Assembly (NCBI GenBank): GCA_026706895.1 | Contig: JAPOXW010000029.1 | Coordinates: 1-64,000, forward strand | Reading direction: 5' to 3' | Source: Gammaproteobacteria bacterium | Lineage (GTDB): Bacteria > Pseudomonadota > Gammaproteobacteria > Poriferisulfidales > Poriferisulfidaceae | Length of the DNA: 64,000 nucleotides | Shown here: one piece after another, positions 8,974 through 16,696 of the stretch | How the letters are laid out: every line of letters begins with the position of its first letter | How positions within the stretch are numbered: position 1 is the stretch's first letter | The notes under the pieces: generated by a model | Databases searched by the model: none | Told to the model about the DNA's origin: nothing | The model's input: only the letters and a program-made list of their open reading frames with translations | Position numbers and translations under genes: made by a program

Positions 8974-9543
8974 ATGGCGGGTTACGGCCTCAACGACATC
9001 AAACCTGGCCTGAAAATCATGCTCGACGGGGCGCCACATGTCGTGGTGGACAGTGAATTCTGCAAGCCGGGCAAGGGCCAGGCGTTCACCCGGATGAAGG
9101 TGCGCAACCTCCTGACCGGCCGGACCAACGACAAGACGGTCAAGTCCGGAGACAGCGTAGAGGCGGCGGACGTGCGGGAAATCAGCCTCCAGTACCTGTA
9201 CGCGGACGGGGATTCGGCGGTGTTCATGTCCCCGGAATCCTACGAACAGTACTCGATTCCCGCCTCCGTGCTGGACGATGCCGTCTCCTGGATCCGTGCG
9301 CAGGACATCTGCTCCGTGTTGCTGTACAACGAGCAGCCGGTCAGCCTGACCCCGCCGCAGTTCGTGGAGCTGAAGATTACCGAGACGGATCCCGGCGTTC
9401 GGGGCGATACCGCGTCCGGCGGGACCAAGCCGGCCACGCTGGAGACGGGTGCGGTCGTGCGCGTGCCCCTGTTTGTGGAAACCGGTGAGGTGATCCGGGT
9501 GGACACCCGCAGCGGCGAGTACGTATCCCGCGTTCGCGACTAG
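8974..9543 (+). CDS. efp: Translation elongation factor P
   Basis: This 189-residue protein has the three-domain EF-P architecture. It enters the ribosomal E site and speeds peptide bond formation at proline runs. The exposed loop 'CKPGKGQAF' carries K34, the residue that EpmA/EpmB beta-lysylate in E. coli-type EF-P, so the lysine branch (not the arginine/rhamnose branch) is indicated. No epmA or epmB gene lies in this window. The C-terminal OB domain ends with '[12 protein letters not shown]', typical of the family. It is convergent with psd, with one base between the stop codons. Confidence 0.97.
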   Translation: MAGYGLNDIKPGLKIMLDGAPHVVVDSEFCKPGKGQAFTRMKVRNLLTGRTNDKTVKSGDSVEAADVREISLQYLYADGDSAVFMSPESYEQYSIPASVLDDAVSWIRAQDICSVLLYNEQPVSLTPPQFVELKITETDPGVRGDTASGGTKPATLETGAVVRVPLFVETGEVIRVDTRSGEYVSRVRD

Positions 9544-9544
9544 G

Positions 9545-10471
9545 CTATTCGCTGTCGTCCGGCGGCGCCTCGGAAGCGTCGCCGTTTTCACTCTTCGGAA
9601 GGAGCAAGGGTTGGCCATAGGCCACGGCCTGTCCGGCTTCGACGCTTGGGTCCCATGCCCGGTCCGGATGGCCACTGAGCAGCACTACGGTTGATCCCAG
9701 GTGAAAGCAGCCGAGCTCATCACCCCGGCGAAGTTCGATGTCCGGGGGTTTTCCGTTGTGTCGCCAGCGTGAGATCGCCCGTCGCCGCGGCGCGACAATG
9801 CCGCACCAGCTCATCTCGATGCAGGCCACGTTGACGGCCCCGACCATGACAACGGCAAAGGGAGTGCCGTCCGGACCCTCGAACAGGCTCGCCACGCGCT
9901 CATTGCGTGCGTAAAGCCGCGGGATGCGTTCCACTGCATAGGAAGCGACGGTGAACTGACGCCCCGGAATGTGACACATCTCGATGAGGCGGCCGTCGGC
10001 CGGCATGTAGACCCGGTGGCAATCGTCCGGGGAGAGGTACAGGGTGGCGAACCGGCCCTGCGCGAATTCAGGGTGGGGGCCTCCGAGCAGCTCGTCCACG
10101 GTGAAGATCTGGCCTTTCGCCTGGATGATCCGGCCCTCCTCGATTTGGCCGAATTGGCTGATTCGGCTGTCGCAGGGCGACGCCAATGCATCCGGGTCTT
10201 CCGGCCAGGGCCGGACGTCTTTTTTCAGAGTGCGGATGAACAAGGCGTTCAGGGTCGGATACTCTTCCGGGTCCTCGATTTCCGCATCCTTCATTCGGAG
10301 TCCGAAAAAAGAGACGAATGAACGAATCAAGAAGTTTTTGACCGCCGGGGTTTCGATCCGGGAGAGCCAGTAAGCAAGGGCGGAGATCCAGCGGTGGGGA
10401 AAGCAGTAGAAGCCCCAGGCCTTGAGGTTGAGCAGGTGCGTGCGCCAGGGTGATTCGGGAGCTGGAGTCAT
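9545..10471 (-). CDS. psd: Phosphatidylserine decarboxylase proenzyme
   Basis: This 308-residue membrane-associated enzyme converts phosphatidylserine to phosphatidylethanolamine. The self-cleavage motif 'HLGST' near the C-terminus, where serine becomes the pyruvoyl group, is intact. The conserved 'SPCDSRI', 'SPDDCHRVYMPADG' and 'NVACIEMSW' segments are present. Length fits the bacterial membrane-type PSD-B group. Its start overlaps the end of the SCO1-like gene by four bases (ATGA), indicating translational coupling. The C-terminal acidic tail (about residues 295-308) is variable in the family. Confidence 0.95.
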   Translation of the reverse strand: MTPAPESPWRTHLLNLKAWGFYCFPHRWISALAYWLSRIETPAVKNFLIRSFVSFFGLRMKDAEIEDPEEYPTLNALFIRTLKKDVRPWPEDPDALASPCDSRISQFGQIEEGRIIQAKGQIFTVDELLGGPHPEFAQGRFATLYLSPDDCHRVYMPADGRLIEMCHIPGRQFTVASYAVERIPRLYARNERVASLFEGPDGTPFAVVMVGAVNVACIEMSWCGIVAPRRRAISRWRHNGKPPDIELRRGDELGCFHLGSTVVLLSGHPDRAWDPSVEAGQAVAYGQPLLLPKSENGDASEAPPDDSE

Positions 10472-11064
10472 GGGCCGAGGTCAATCAGTGTTCGAAGGTC
10501 CGCGGCGATGGCTTTCGGGGCCAGGGGCGGGGTGAACACGCCGACAAGCCGCACTTCGGGGTCGATCAGCCAGGCGCTACCGCTGTGGTCGACGAGATAG
10601 CCGGTGGCGAGTGGTCGTTTGGAATAAAAGGCACCGAGCTGTTTTGCAAAGTCCGCAATCGCTTCGGCCTCACCGGTGGCTCCCAGGGTGCCGGGGTGGA
10701 AATAGCCGACATACCGGCTTAGGGCTTCCGGGTTGTCGCGTTCGGAGTCGACCGAGACAAAAACGATGCGGGCCTGTTCCTCGCCCAAGGTTTGCAGAGC
10801 GGTTGTCAGTTGCTGCATGGAGGGCGAGCAAATGTCCGGGCAGTTGGAATAACCGAAGAACAGCAGGCTCCAGTGGCCGAGGAAATCTTCCGGTTCCAGC
10901 GCTTCACCGTCATGGCGCGTGAGAGAAAAGGCGGGCAATGGCCGGGCCTGTTCCCCGAACACGGTGGCCGCCTGAAATTCTGCCACCTCGCCTGCTTTCC
11001 ACCAGTAGATGCCTGCAATCCCGGCGAGAACGAGGATCGACAGGAGAACAAGGATGCGCTTCAA
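10468..11064 (-). CDS. SCO1/SenC-type copper chaperone
   Basis: A 198-residue thioredoxin-fold protein with a single N-terminal membrane anchor (about residues 4-22). The copper-binding motif C-P-D-I-C ('NCPDICSPSM', about residues 77-86) and the later histidine in 'YLVDHSGSAWLID' are both present, the full ligand set of SCO proteins. Such proteins deliver copper to the CuA site of cytochrome c oxidase or act as periplasmic thiol reductases. No cytochrome oxidase genes are nearby. It precedes and overlaps psd by four bases. Confidence 0.88.
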   Translation of the reverse strand: MKRILVLLSILVLAGIAGIYWWKAGEVAEFQAATVFGEQARPLPAFSLTRHDGEALEPEDFLGHWSLLFFGYSNCPDICSPSMQQLTTALQTLGEEQARIVFVSVDSERDNPEALSRYVGYFHPGTLGATGEAEAIADFAKQLGAFYSKRPLATGYLVDHSGSAWLIDPEVRLVGVFTPPLAPKAIAADLRTLIDLGP

Positions 11065-11110
11065 GGGATCTTCCCGAAAAATCAGCGCATCAGTTTATCA
11101 GGGGAATTTG

Positions 11111-12976
11111 TCAATCGAAATGCCGCGTCAGTCCTGCGCTGAAATTCCGGCGCGGGGCCGCGTATCCGAGAACCTCTTGGTAGGATTCGTCGAGGAAGTT
11201 TCGCGCCTCGAAAAGAAGGTCGAACTTCGGGGCCAGGTTGTATCGCACGGACAGGTTGGCCAGGTAATAATTCTCGAGAGTTTTCCTTTCTGCGGGGAAA
11301 CTCGAGAAATCGTCGTCCAGCAGTCCCCGCACCGTCGTGAAATCCAGCCGCGAGTGCCACGAATCCGAGTGGTGCGCCAATGCCAACCGGTACTGGTGGC
11401 GGGGTCGGCGGACTTCTTTCCTGTCGGTTGCACCTCCCGAATCCGGTTCGGTTGCATGCAGGTAGGCGTAGTGGGCGGAGACGGTCCAGTCCGGATGAGG
11501 CTCGAATTCCAATTCCAGTTCTCCTCCCCAGCGTTCGGAGCGCCCGGATTCGTTGATGGCGGTGGGCAGTTCAGGGCCATCGAACCCGTCCGGGTCGTAG
11601 TATCCTCGGATCTCATCGCTCAGGCGCTGGTCGAAGAGGCTGAGGGCGATTCGGCAGCAGGTTCCGCCCGGGGAGTATTCGATGCCGATCTCGGTATTCC
11701 GGGAGCGTTCCGGTTTCAGGTCGGGGTTGCCCTGGAAGGTGCCCGGGAAATAGCCGTAGCGTTCAGTCAGGGTGGGGTTGGCGATCCCGATACCACTGGC
11801 TAGGTAGACCCGGGCCGGTCGATCGGGGAACTGGTAGGCGAAGGAGACGCGCCAGGTGTCGGCGTCCTCGAAATCATGGTTCTCGTCGCGCCGGAGTGAC
11901 AGGTCGACCGTGGTCTGGGGGTCGGGTTGCCAGTTCAGCGTCATGAACGCGCTGGAGGAGATGAAATGCAAGGGCTTGATGCCCTTCCGGTCATAGCGTT
12001 CCCGGCTCCACTCCAGGCCAGCGCCAAGGGTGCAGGGGCGGCCTAGGAAGCAATCCTCGAAGTCGCGCCAAACCAATTCGTCGATCTGAATGCGGCGCCC
12101 CCTGGTTTCGGTCGGGAAGGCATCCTGAAACTGATTTGTCGTCTGCAGGTAGCTGAAGTTCGCCTGGTGCCTGAAGGAACCAGTTTTTGTGTGCAGGCTG
12201 GCGTTCAGATAGTTCCGACGGCTTTTCGAGGTGTGTGGGGCGTCCGAGGGTCCGGATCCGTCATATTCCGAATTCGCATGCGTCCGACGAACGGAAAAGC
12301 GGAAGTCGGTCTCCACCGAAGGGCGCCACTGCCCGCCCCATTGCAGGGTATTGTTCCGATAGCCGTCCCGCTCCGAACCGGTCAACGAGATGTTCTCGCC
12401 CCGCGTCTGGAAATGGTGCGCGCTGGCTTGCATGCTGAAGCCTTCGGACTCGGTGGCGACCTGGAGCGTGGTTTCATGACGCTGGTTCGAGCCGGATTTC
12501 TGGGTCAGGCTGGAACTGCCTCCTTTTCGGCTGATCAGATTGACGATGCCGGAGATGGCGTCGCTCCCCCACAGGGCACTTGGCGCGCCCCGCAGGATCT
12601 CGATTCGCTCGATCCCGGCGATGCTTAGGTGGGCGAAATCCACGCTGCCGCTGGTCGGGTCGCTCAACTCGATGCCATCCAGAAGGATGCGCGTATGGTT
12701 GGATTCGCCGCCGCGCATTCTCAGGGCCGTCAGCGTCCCGCTACCCCCTTGCTGGCTGACGGTCAGCCCAGGGATCTCGCGCAGGACATCCGAGATGGTG
12801 GCACCCGTCCCGCGCCAGTCGTCCAAGTCGATGACGGTGATGCTGCTGCCGACGGTGTGCAGGGGCTGGGGGATGCGCGAAGCGGTGATGATGATGGTTT
12901 CGATATCCTGCGCGGCAGGCAGGGGCGAACACCAAAGTGCGATGAGCGCAAGCGGCAACCAGTTCTTTTTGGACAT
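11111..12976 (-). CDS. btuB: TonB-dependent outer-membrane receptor, BtuB-like (cobalamin/corrinoid)
   Basis: This 621-residue protein has a signal peptide (residues 1-22), a TonB-box-like start 'ETIIITASRIPQ', the plug domain (about 40-150, 'GGESNHTRILLDGIEL', 'IEILRGAPSALWGSDAISGIV') and a beta-barrel ending in the canonical terminal aromatic pattern 'GLTRHFD'. The overall pattern fits BtuB. The strongest support for cobalamin as ligand is the cobalamin riboswitch immediately upstream. The ATG at 12976 has GGAG seven bases before it; a TTG five codons earlier is possible. No btuC/D/F genes follow. Transport of a related corrinoid cannot be excluded. Confidence 0.88.
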   Translation of the reverse strand: MSKKNWLPLALIALWCSPLPAAQDIETIIITASRIPQPLHTVGSSITVIDLDDWRGTGATISDVLREIPGLTVSQQGGSGTLTALRMRGGESNHTRILLDGIELSDPTSGSVDFAHLSIAGIERIEILRGAPSALWGSDAISGIVNLISRKGGSSSLTQKSGSNQRHETTLQVATESEGFSMQASAHHFQTRGENISLTGSERDGYRNNTLQWGGQWRPSVETDFRFSVRRTHANSEYDGSGPSDAPHTSKSRRNYLNASLHTKTGSFRHQANFSYLQTTNQFQDAFPTETRGRRIQIDELVWRDFEDCFLGRPCTLGAGLEWSRERYDRKGIKPLHFISSSAFMTLNWQPDPQTTVDLSLRRDENHDFEDADTWRVSFAYQFPDRPARVYLASGIGIANPTLTERYGYFPGTFQGNPDLKPERSRNTEIGIEYSPGGTCCRIALSLFDQRLSDEIRGYYDPDGFDGPELPTAINESGRSERWGGELELEFEPHPDWTVSAHYAYLHATEPDSGGATDRKEVRRPRHQYRLALAHHSDSWHSRLDFTTVRGLLDDDFSSFPAERKTLENYYLANLSVRYNLAPKFDLLFEARNFLDESYQEVLGYAAPRRNFSAGLTRHFD

Positions 12977-13075
12977 GTCGGCTCCAATCAAGGGTTGAAG
13001 CAGACATAGGGAAGCGGCACGGCCGGGCGACCGCGCGTCATCCCGGTAGCCCGCCGCAACCGTGACAATTCAGGA

Positions 13076-13225
13076 TGGGGCCGGTCTCCGGGCTCGCGAG
13101 GGTTTCCTGGACACTTCCTTCCCAGGCCGAGGCCCAGTGGCTTACGTGTCCCTCTCGCCTACCGTTGCGGGGGCAGCGCCGGCTTTGCGTTTGCGCACCG
13201 GCTTCCCTGTTTCATCTGTCGGGCA
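13076..13225 (-). ncRNA. Cobalamin (adenosylcobalamin) riboswitch
   Basis: On the minus strand the conserved B12 box GCTGCCCCCGCAACGGTA occupies 13160-13177. In order around it are the family's other landmarks: 'AGGGAAGCCGGTG' (about 13198-13210), 'AAGCCACTGG' (about 13136-13145), 'GGGAAGG' (about 13116-13122) and 'GAGCCCGGAGACCGGCC' (about 13077-13093). The order and spacing match the aptamer core. Downstream, a GC-rich hairpin region (about 13022-13055) with paired CGGGC/GCCCG ends lies before the receptor start and may be the expression platform. Ligand binding would repress the BtuB-like gene. Confidence 0.93.
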
Positions 13226-13278
13226 GACACCCCATCCCGCAGGGTGGGGCCAGTGTAGCACGGGGAAAAAGGGAAGCG

Positions 13279-13983
13279 TCAGGCCGCGTTGGCAGCGAGC
13301 GACAGTTCTTCCAGGATGGAGCGGACGGCAGCGGGGGGGTCGTCGGCCTGGACTACCGGACGTCCGACTACCAGATGATTGGCACCAGCTTTGGCGGCCT
13401 CTCCAGGCGTGACCGTTCGCTTCTGGTCGTCCGCGGTTGCAGCCGGTCGAATGCCGGGCGTGACGATCCAGAAATCCGGTCCGCACGCTTCGCGGATCTG
13501 TCGCGCCTCCCGGGCCGAGCAGACGATGCCCGAAAGGTTGGCGTGCAGCGCGAGCTGAGCCAGCCGGACAACCTGTTCCTCGGCAGAACGCTGTCCGATG
13601 GCGTCCAAGTCCTCGTCGTCCAGCGAGGTCAGCACCGTGATGGCCACGACATGCAGTTCGTCTTGCGCCGCTTCGCGGGCCGCTTCCAGCATGGCCGGTC
13701 CGCCCGAGGCGTGCACGGTGCACATCCAAACGCCCATGTCCCGTGCAGCGCGGCAGGCGGCCGCCACCGTGTTCGGGATGTCGTTGAACTTGAGGTCCAA
13801 GAAGATTTCGAAACCCTGCTGCTGCAGGTCGCGGATCAACTCCGGCCCCCCCTTGACGAACAGTTCGGATCCGACTTTCAGGCGGCAGTCGCCGGGCGAG
13901 AGGCGGCGTGCAAAATCCACGGCCTCCCGGCTGCTCAGGCCGTCCAGGGCGATGATCAGGCCGGGCGCCGGATCCTCAGGCAT
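13279..13983 (-). CDS. pyrF: Orotidine 5'-phosphate decarboxylase
   Basis: A 234-residue TIM-barrel enzyme that makes UMP from OMP, the last step of pyrimidine synthesis. The catalytic signature 'LDLKFNDIPNTV' (Asp-Lys-Asp network) is intact, with the phosphate-binding end 'VTPGIRP' and 'LVVGRPV' further on. Length is normal. It is the last gene of the lapA-lapB-pyrF block, eight bases after lapB. No clear intrinsic terminator follows; the riboswitch leader begins about 50 bases downstream. Confidence 0.97.
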   Translation of the reverse strand: MPEDPAPGLIIALDGLSSREAVDFARRLSPGDCRLKVGSELFVKGGPELIRDLQQQGFEIFLDLKFNDIPNTVAAACRAARDMGVWMCTVHASGGPAMLEAAREAAQDELHVVAITVLTSLDDEDLDAIGQRSAEEQVVRLAQLALHANLSGIVCSAREARQIREACGPDFWIVTPGIRPAATADDQKRTVTPGEAAKAGANHLVVGRPVVQADDPPAAVRSILEELSLAANAA

Positions 13984-13991
13984 TGAAATTC

Positions 13992-15188
13992 TTAGACCAG
14001 GTAGGGTCGATGAGGTGTTTTCTCGGCGTAGGGCTCAATTGGCCGCAGGGTGTCCCACTGTTGGCAGCTCGGGCACTGCCAGAACAGCTTGTGCACTTGG
14101 AACTGGCACTCCGAGCATTCGTGGGTCGGACGGTCGGCGAGGTAACGGTCCAGCGTAGTCAGGATCTGGCGCATGCTCTGCTGATCGGCCGCGACCCGGT
14201 TCTCGGTAATCGCTTCCACGTATTCGCGCAGCAGGACCAGCGAAGAGGGGTTGGACTGGAAAGTGCCGTCGAAGATCTCGTCCAATCCGCTGTCGCCGTT
14301 CTGTCGAAGGTCCTCGACCAGGGACAGCACCGGGAACAGGGCATGCGGCTGGGTTCGTGCCTGGTGCAAAAACTGGCGGAACCCGTCCAGGTCTCCCTGG
14401 GCTTGGTAGGCCTTGTGGATGAGCCGGATGATTCGCGGCGCGAACGCCGGGCGCTTTTCATAGGCGTCCCGGTAATGGCGGATGGCGGCATGGTAGTCAC
14501 GCCGCCGGATCGCGATGTCGCCGAGCATGATGTGTGCCCGCGCGCAGTCGCGGTAGTGGCCCAAGGCCTTGTGCGCATGCTGAACCGCCTGCTCTTCGCC
14601 GTTGCCGTTGGCAACCGTCTCCAGGGCGTTTTCCCCCAGTTCGCAGTAATACTGGGCAATGATTTCCTGCTGCGGCCCTCCGCCCTCGCGTTCGATGTTG
14701 CGGGCAACATGAATCGCCTTCTTCCATTCTTTCTCCTGCTCGTAGATTTCGCGCAGGTGGTGCAGGGCTTCCAACTGGTGGCTGCCGGTGTCGAGCACGC
14801 CGCCGAGCAGATGCTCGGCCCGGTCGAACAGGCCGGACTTCAGGTAGTCCCGAGCCAGCTCCAGCAGAGCGTCGGCCTTGGTCCGGTCGTCCAGGTCCGG
14901 TCGCGCAATCAGGTTCTGGTGCAGGCGGATGGCCCGCTCCACCTCGCCGCGCCGACGCAACAGGTTGCCGAGCACGATATAGGTTTCGACGGTGTCGGCA
15001 TCCAGGTCAACGACGTTGACGAACAGGTCGATGGCTTTGTCCGGCTGTTCGTTGAGCAGGTAGTTGATGCCCTTGAGGTAGTGGCCCGGGATCGGCTTGG
15101 CCTGATGGCGCTGCATGTCGCGCCGTGCCGCCCACCAGCCGGTTAGCGCCGCGACCGGCAGCAGGAGCCAAAGCAGGGCGCTCATCAT
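13992..15188 (-). CDS. lapB: Lipopolysaccharide assembly protein LapB (YciM)
   Basis: This 398-residue protein has one N-terminal membrane anchor (about residues 2-18), then a series of TPR helical repeats (about 30-350) and a C-terminal rubredoxin-like zinc/iron knuckle, 'CSEC' and 'CPSC', 18 residues apart. In E. coli LapB presents LpxC to the protease FtsH, thereby limiting LPS synthesis, and acts at the inner-membrane cytoplasmic face. Residue layout and length match. It is one base downstream of lapA and eight bases upstream of pyrF, the normal gammaproteobacterial order. Confidence 0.96.
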   Translation of the reverse strand: MMSALLWLLLPVAALTGWWAARRDMQRHQAKPIPGHYLKGINYLLNEQPDKAIDLFVNVVDLDADTVETYIVLGNLLRRRGEVERAIRLHQNLIARPDLDDRTKADALLELARDYLKSGLFDRAEHLLGGVLDTGSHQLEALHHLREIYEQEKEWKKAIHVARNIEREGGGPQQEIIAQYYCELGENALETVANGNGEEQAVQHAHKALGHYRDCARAHIMLGDIAIRRRDYHAAIRHYRDAYEKRPAFAPRIIRLIHKAYQAQGDLDGFRQFLHQARTQPHALFPVLSLVEDLRQNGDSGLDEIFDGTFQSNPSSLVLLREYVEAITENRVAADQQSMRQILTTLDRYLADRPTHECSECQFQVHKLFWQCPSCQQWDTLRPIEPYAEKTPHRPYLV

Positions 15189-15189
15189 G

Positions 15190-15480
15190 TCAGGCCTCGT
15201 GGATCGGCATGCGCCGCAGGTTGCGGACTTCCTGGTACACCAGGTCGTACTGGCGCTGCAGGCGGGTCAGTTTGAATCGGTAACGCAACACCATCCAGCC
15301 GCCGAGCCCCATGGTCAGGATCAGCCCCAGCCCCAGCGTGGCCAGCAGCGCGAATCCCAACTGCAGCGTGTATTCGGCGAAATACAGGTTGATGCCGACC
15401 GCCTGAGGGTTGGCCATCACCAGCATCAGGCCGAAGGCCATCACCAGCAGAAAGACGAGAAATGCACCCAGTTTGTTCAT
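15190..15480 (-). CDS. lapA: Lipopolysaccharide assembly protein LapA domain protein (DUF1049)
   Basis: A 96-residue inner-membrane protein with two hydrophobic segments (about residues 3-22 and 41-63), separated by the conserved 'ANPQAVGINLYFAEYTLQL', and a short basic cytoplasmic tail. This is the LapA/YciS pattern; LapA works with LapB in LPS homeostasis. The ATG at 15480 has a GAGGTG ribosome site, so I prefer it over an upstream start at 15519. It is separated from ihfB, its usual neighbour, by the hicBA pair. Confidence 0.9.
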   Translation of the reverse strand: MNKLGAFLVFLLVMAFGLMLVMANPQAVGINLYFAEYTLQLGFALLATLGLGLILTMGLGGWMVLRYRFKLTRLQRQYDLVYQEVRNLRRMPIHEA

Positions 15481-15589
15481 GTGCGGCACCTCGGAGAGCC
15501 GGACAAACGAATATAACACGGCTCAACCGGATTTTCACGGGGGTGTGAAAGGAATTGCATGGAAGAGTTTGCAGAAAAACAAAGGAAGT

Positions 15590-15820
15590 TTAGCTGCCCT
15601 TAAGTAACTCAAAGAACTGTTCTCGAGATATTCCTGCGGTACGCATATTATTTTTAATAATATCTACGCCAACATTTTTACTTTTTGGAAAGACAACAGG
15701 GCGGGCAACACCCGGTTTGCTCATTACGATATGAGATCCTTTTTGGCGTTCGACCGTAAAACCGACTGATTCAAAGATCCTAACTAGTTTGCGGTAATCA
15801 AGCGGCGTGAGCTTGCTCAT
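15590..15820 (-). CDS. hicA: HicA-type mRNA interferase toxin
   Basis: This 76-residue protein has the dsRBD-like HicA fold: 'YRKLVRIFESVGFTVERQKGSHIVMSK' includes the catalytic Gly-Ser-His motif, and 'GISREQFFELL' closes the domain. HicA toxins cleave mRNA and tmRNA until bound by HicB. The start overlaps the 3' end of hicB by 23 bases, so it should be translated with its antitoxin. Base composition is AT-rich relative to ihfB and lapA on either side, indicating insertion into the operon. Confidence 0.92.
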   Translation of the reverse strand: MSKLTPLDYRKLVRIFESVGFTVERQKGSHIVMSKPGVARPVVFPKSKNVGVDIIKNNMRTAGISREQFFELLKGS

Positions 15821-16106
15821 GTGCTACTAGAGAAAGTGGAACGTCGAGTATATGTCCATCTTCGATTGGTTCAGATTCTTCGCACAATTCGAATCCACAT
15901 TCTCTCAAAACTTCATCTAAAGTTCCGCGCGCATAGCAAGATGCCAAGAACATTTTTAGCGCCTCCAGTAAGTTATTGATGGCTTCTTCTTCGGTTGCTC
16001 CCTGACTGAAAACATCAAGCGAGGGGCAATGCGAAATATAACCAACTTCATCAGTTTTTATACGAACTGGGACGTGTACATGAAATTGAATTCTAGTGTC
16101 AGCCAT
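15798..16106 (-). CDS. hicB: HicB-type antitoxin
   Basis: A 102-residue HicB-like protein. The partial RNase H fold 'GYISHCPSLDVFSQGATEEEAINNLLEALKMF' is typical of antitoxins that cover HicA's active site. An obvious C-terminal DNA-binding domain is not seen; the tail ('EDGHILDVPLSLV') may instead form a short strand. The ATG has a strong AGGAGG site. The gene precedes the toxin, and an inverted repeat overlapping its likely promoter suggests autoregulation. Confidence 0.88.
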   Translation of the reverse strand: MADTRIQFHVHVPVRIKTDEVGYISHCPSLDVFSQGATEEEAINNLLEALKMFLASCYARGTLDEVLRECGFELCEESEPIEDGHILDVPLSLVAHEQAHAA

Positions 16107-16367
16107 ACACTATCCTCCTATATAAAACCCCAATATTCAGCAACATAATTGGGGAGACTATTATAGAACCTATTATGCGGTATTTTTTCCGTCTATAAAT
16201 CATTGAAAATAAATAGCCTTTAGAAATTTTACTCTTTCTCTATGTCACAATTTTCCCTATTTTTTCGCAATCCTTCGATTAACAGGCTCTTCTGGCCTAC
16301 TCACGATACAAGCGCTGGATATGACAACGGTTCGCCGCTCACGTTATGAACGATTCGCGCTATCTAA
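16107..16367. promoter_or_regulatory. AT-rich leader of hicBA with candidate operator
   Basis: This 261-base AT-rich gap between ihfB and hicB holds an inverted repeat CCCCAAT/ATTGGGG (16128-16134 and 16148-16154) and, next to it, a minus-strand TATAAT (16160-16165). The predicted transcription start falls inside the repeat, as expected of an operator bound by HicB or the HicBA complex. No ORF of note is present. The part nearest ihfB (about 16300-16367) may hold the original intergenic DNA. Confidence 0.45.
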
Positions 16368-16682
16368 TTACTGGAACAGGTCGCGCAGCCTTTCGCGCAG
16401 GCTCTTGCCAGGCTTGAAGTGAGGAACGTGGCGCGTGCCCAGCATGACGTGGTCGCCGGTGCGGGGGTTGCAGGCCATGCGCGGCTGGCGCTCGCGCAGG
16501 CTGAAACTGCCGAAACCGCGCAATTCCACCCGGTCGTTCTGTGCCAGGCCTTCGGCGATATGGTCGAAGACCAGCTTGACCGCCTCGTCCACGTCGCGCG
16601 GCGACAGGTGCTTCTGCTTGGTCGTAATGCGATCGATCAACTGGCTGCGGTTGATCTGGGAGGCGTTTTCTCGGGCGGGCAT
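16368..16682 (-). CDS. ihfB: Integration host factor subunit beta
   Basis: This 104-residue DNA-bending protein forms the IHF heterodimer with IhfA. The HU/IHF fold is complete: 'INRSQLIDRITTKQ', 'ELRGFGSFSLRERQPR' and the beta-arm tip 'CNPRTGD' with the DNA-intercalating proline. It lies 14 bases after rpsA on the same strand, as in other Gammaproteobacteria. The C-terminus 'GKSLRERLRDLFQ' is normal. Confidence 0.96.
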   Translation of the reverse strand: MPARENASQINRSQLIDRITTKQKHLSPRDVDEAVKLVFDHIAEGLAQNDRVELRGFGSFSLRERQPRMACNPRTGDHVMLGTRHVPHFKPGKSLRERLRDLFQ

Positions 16683-16696
16683 GATCGGGTCCGGGC

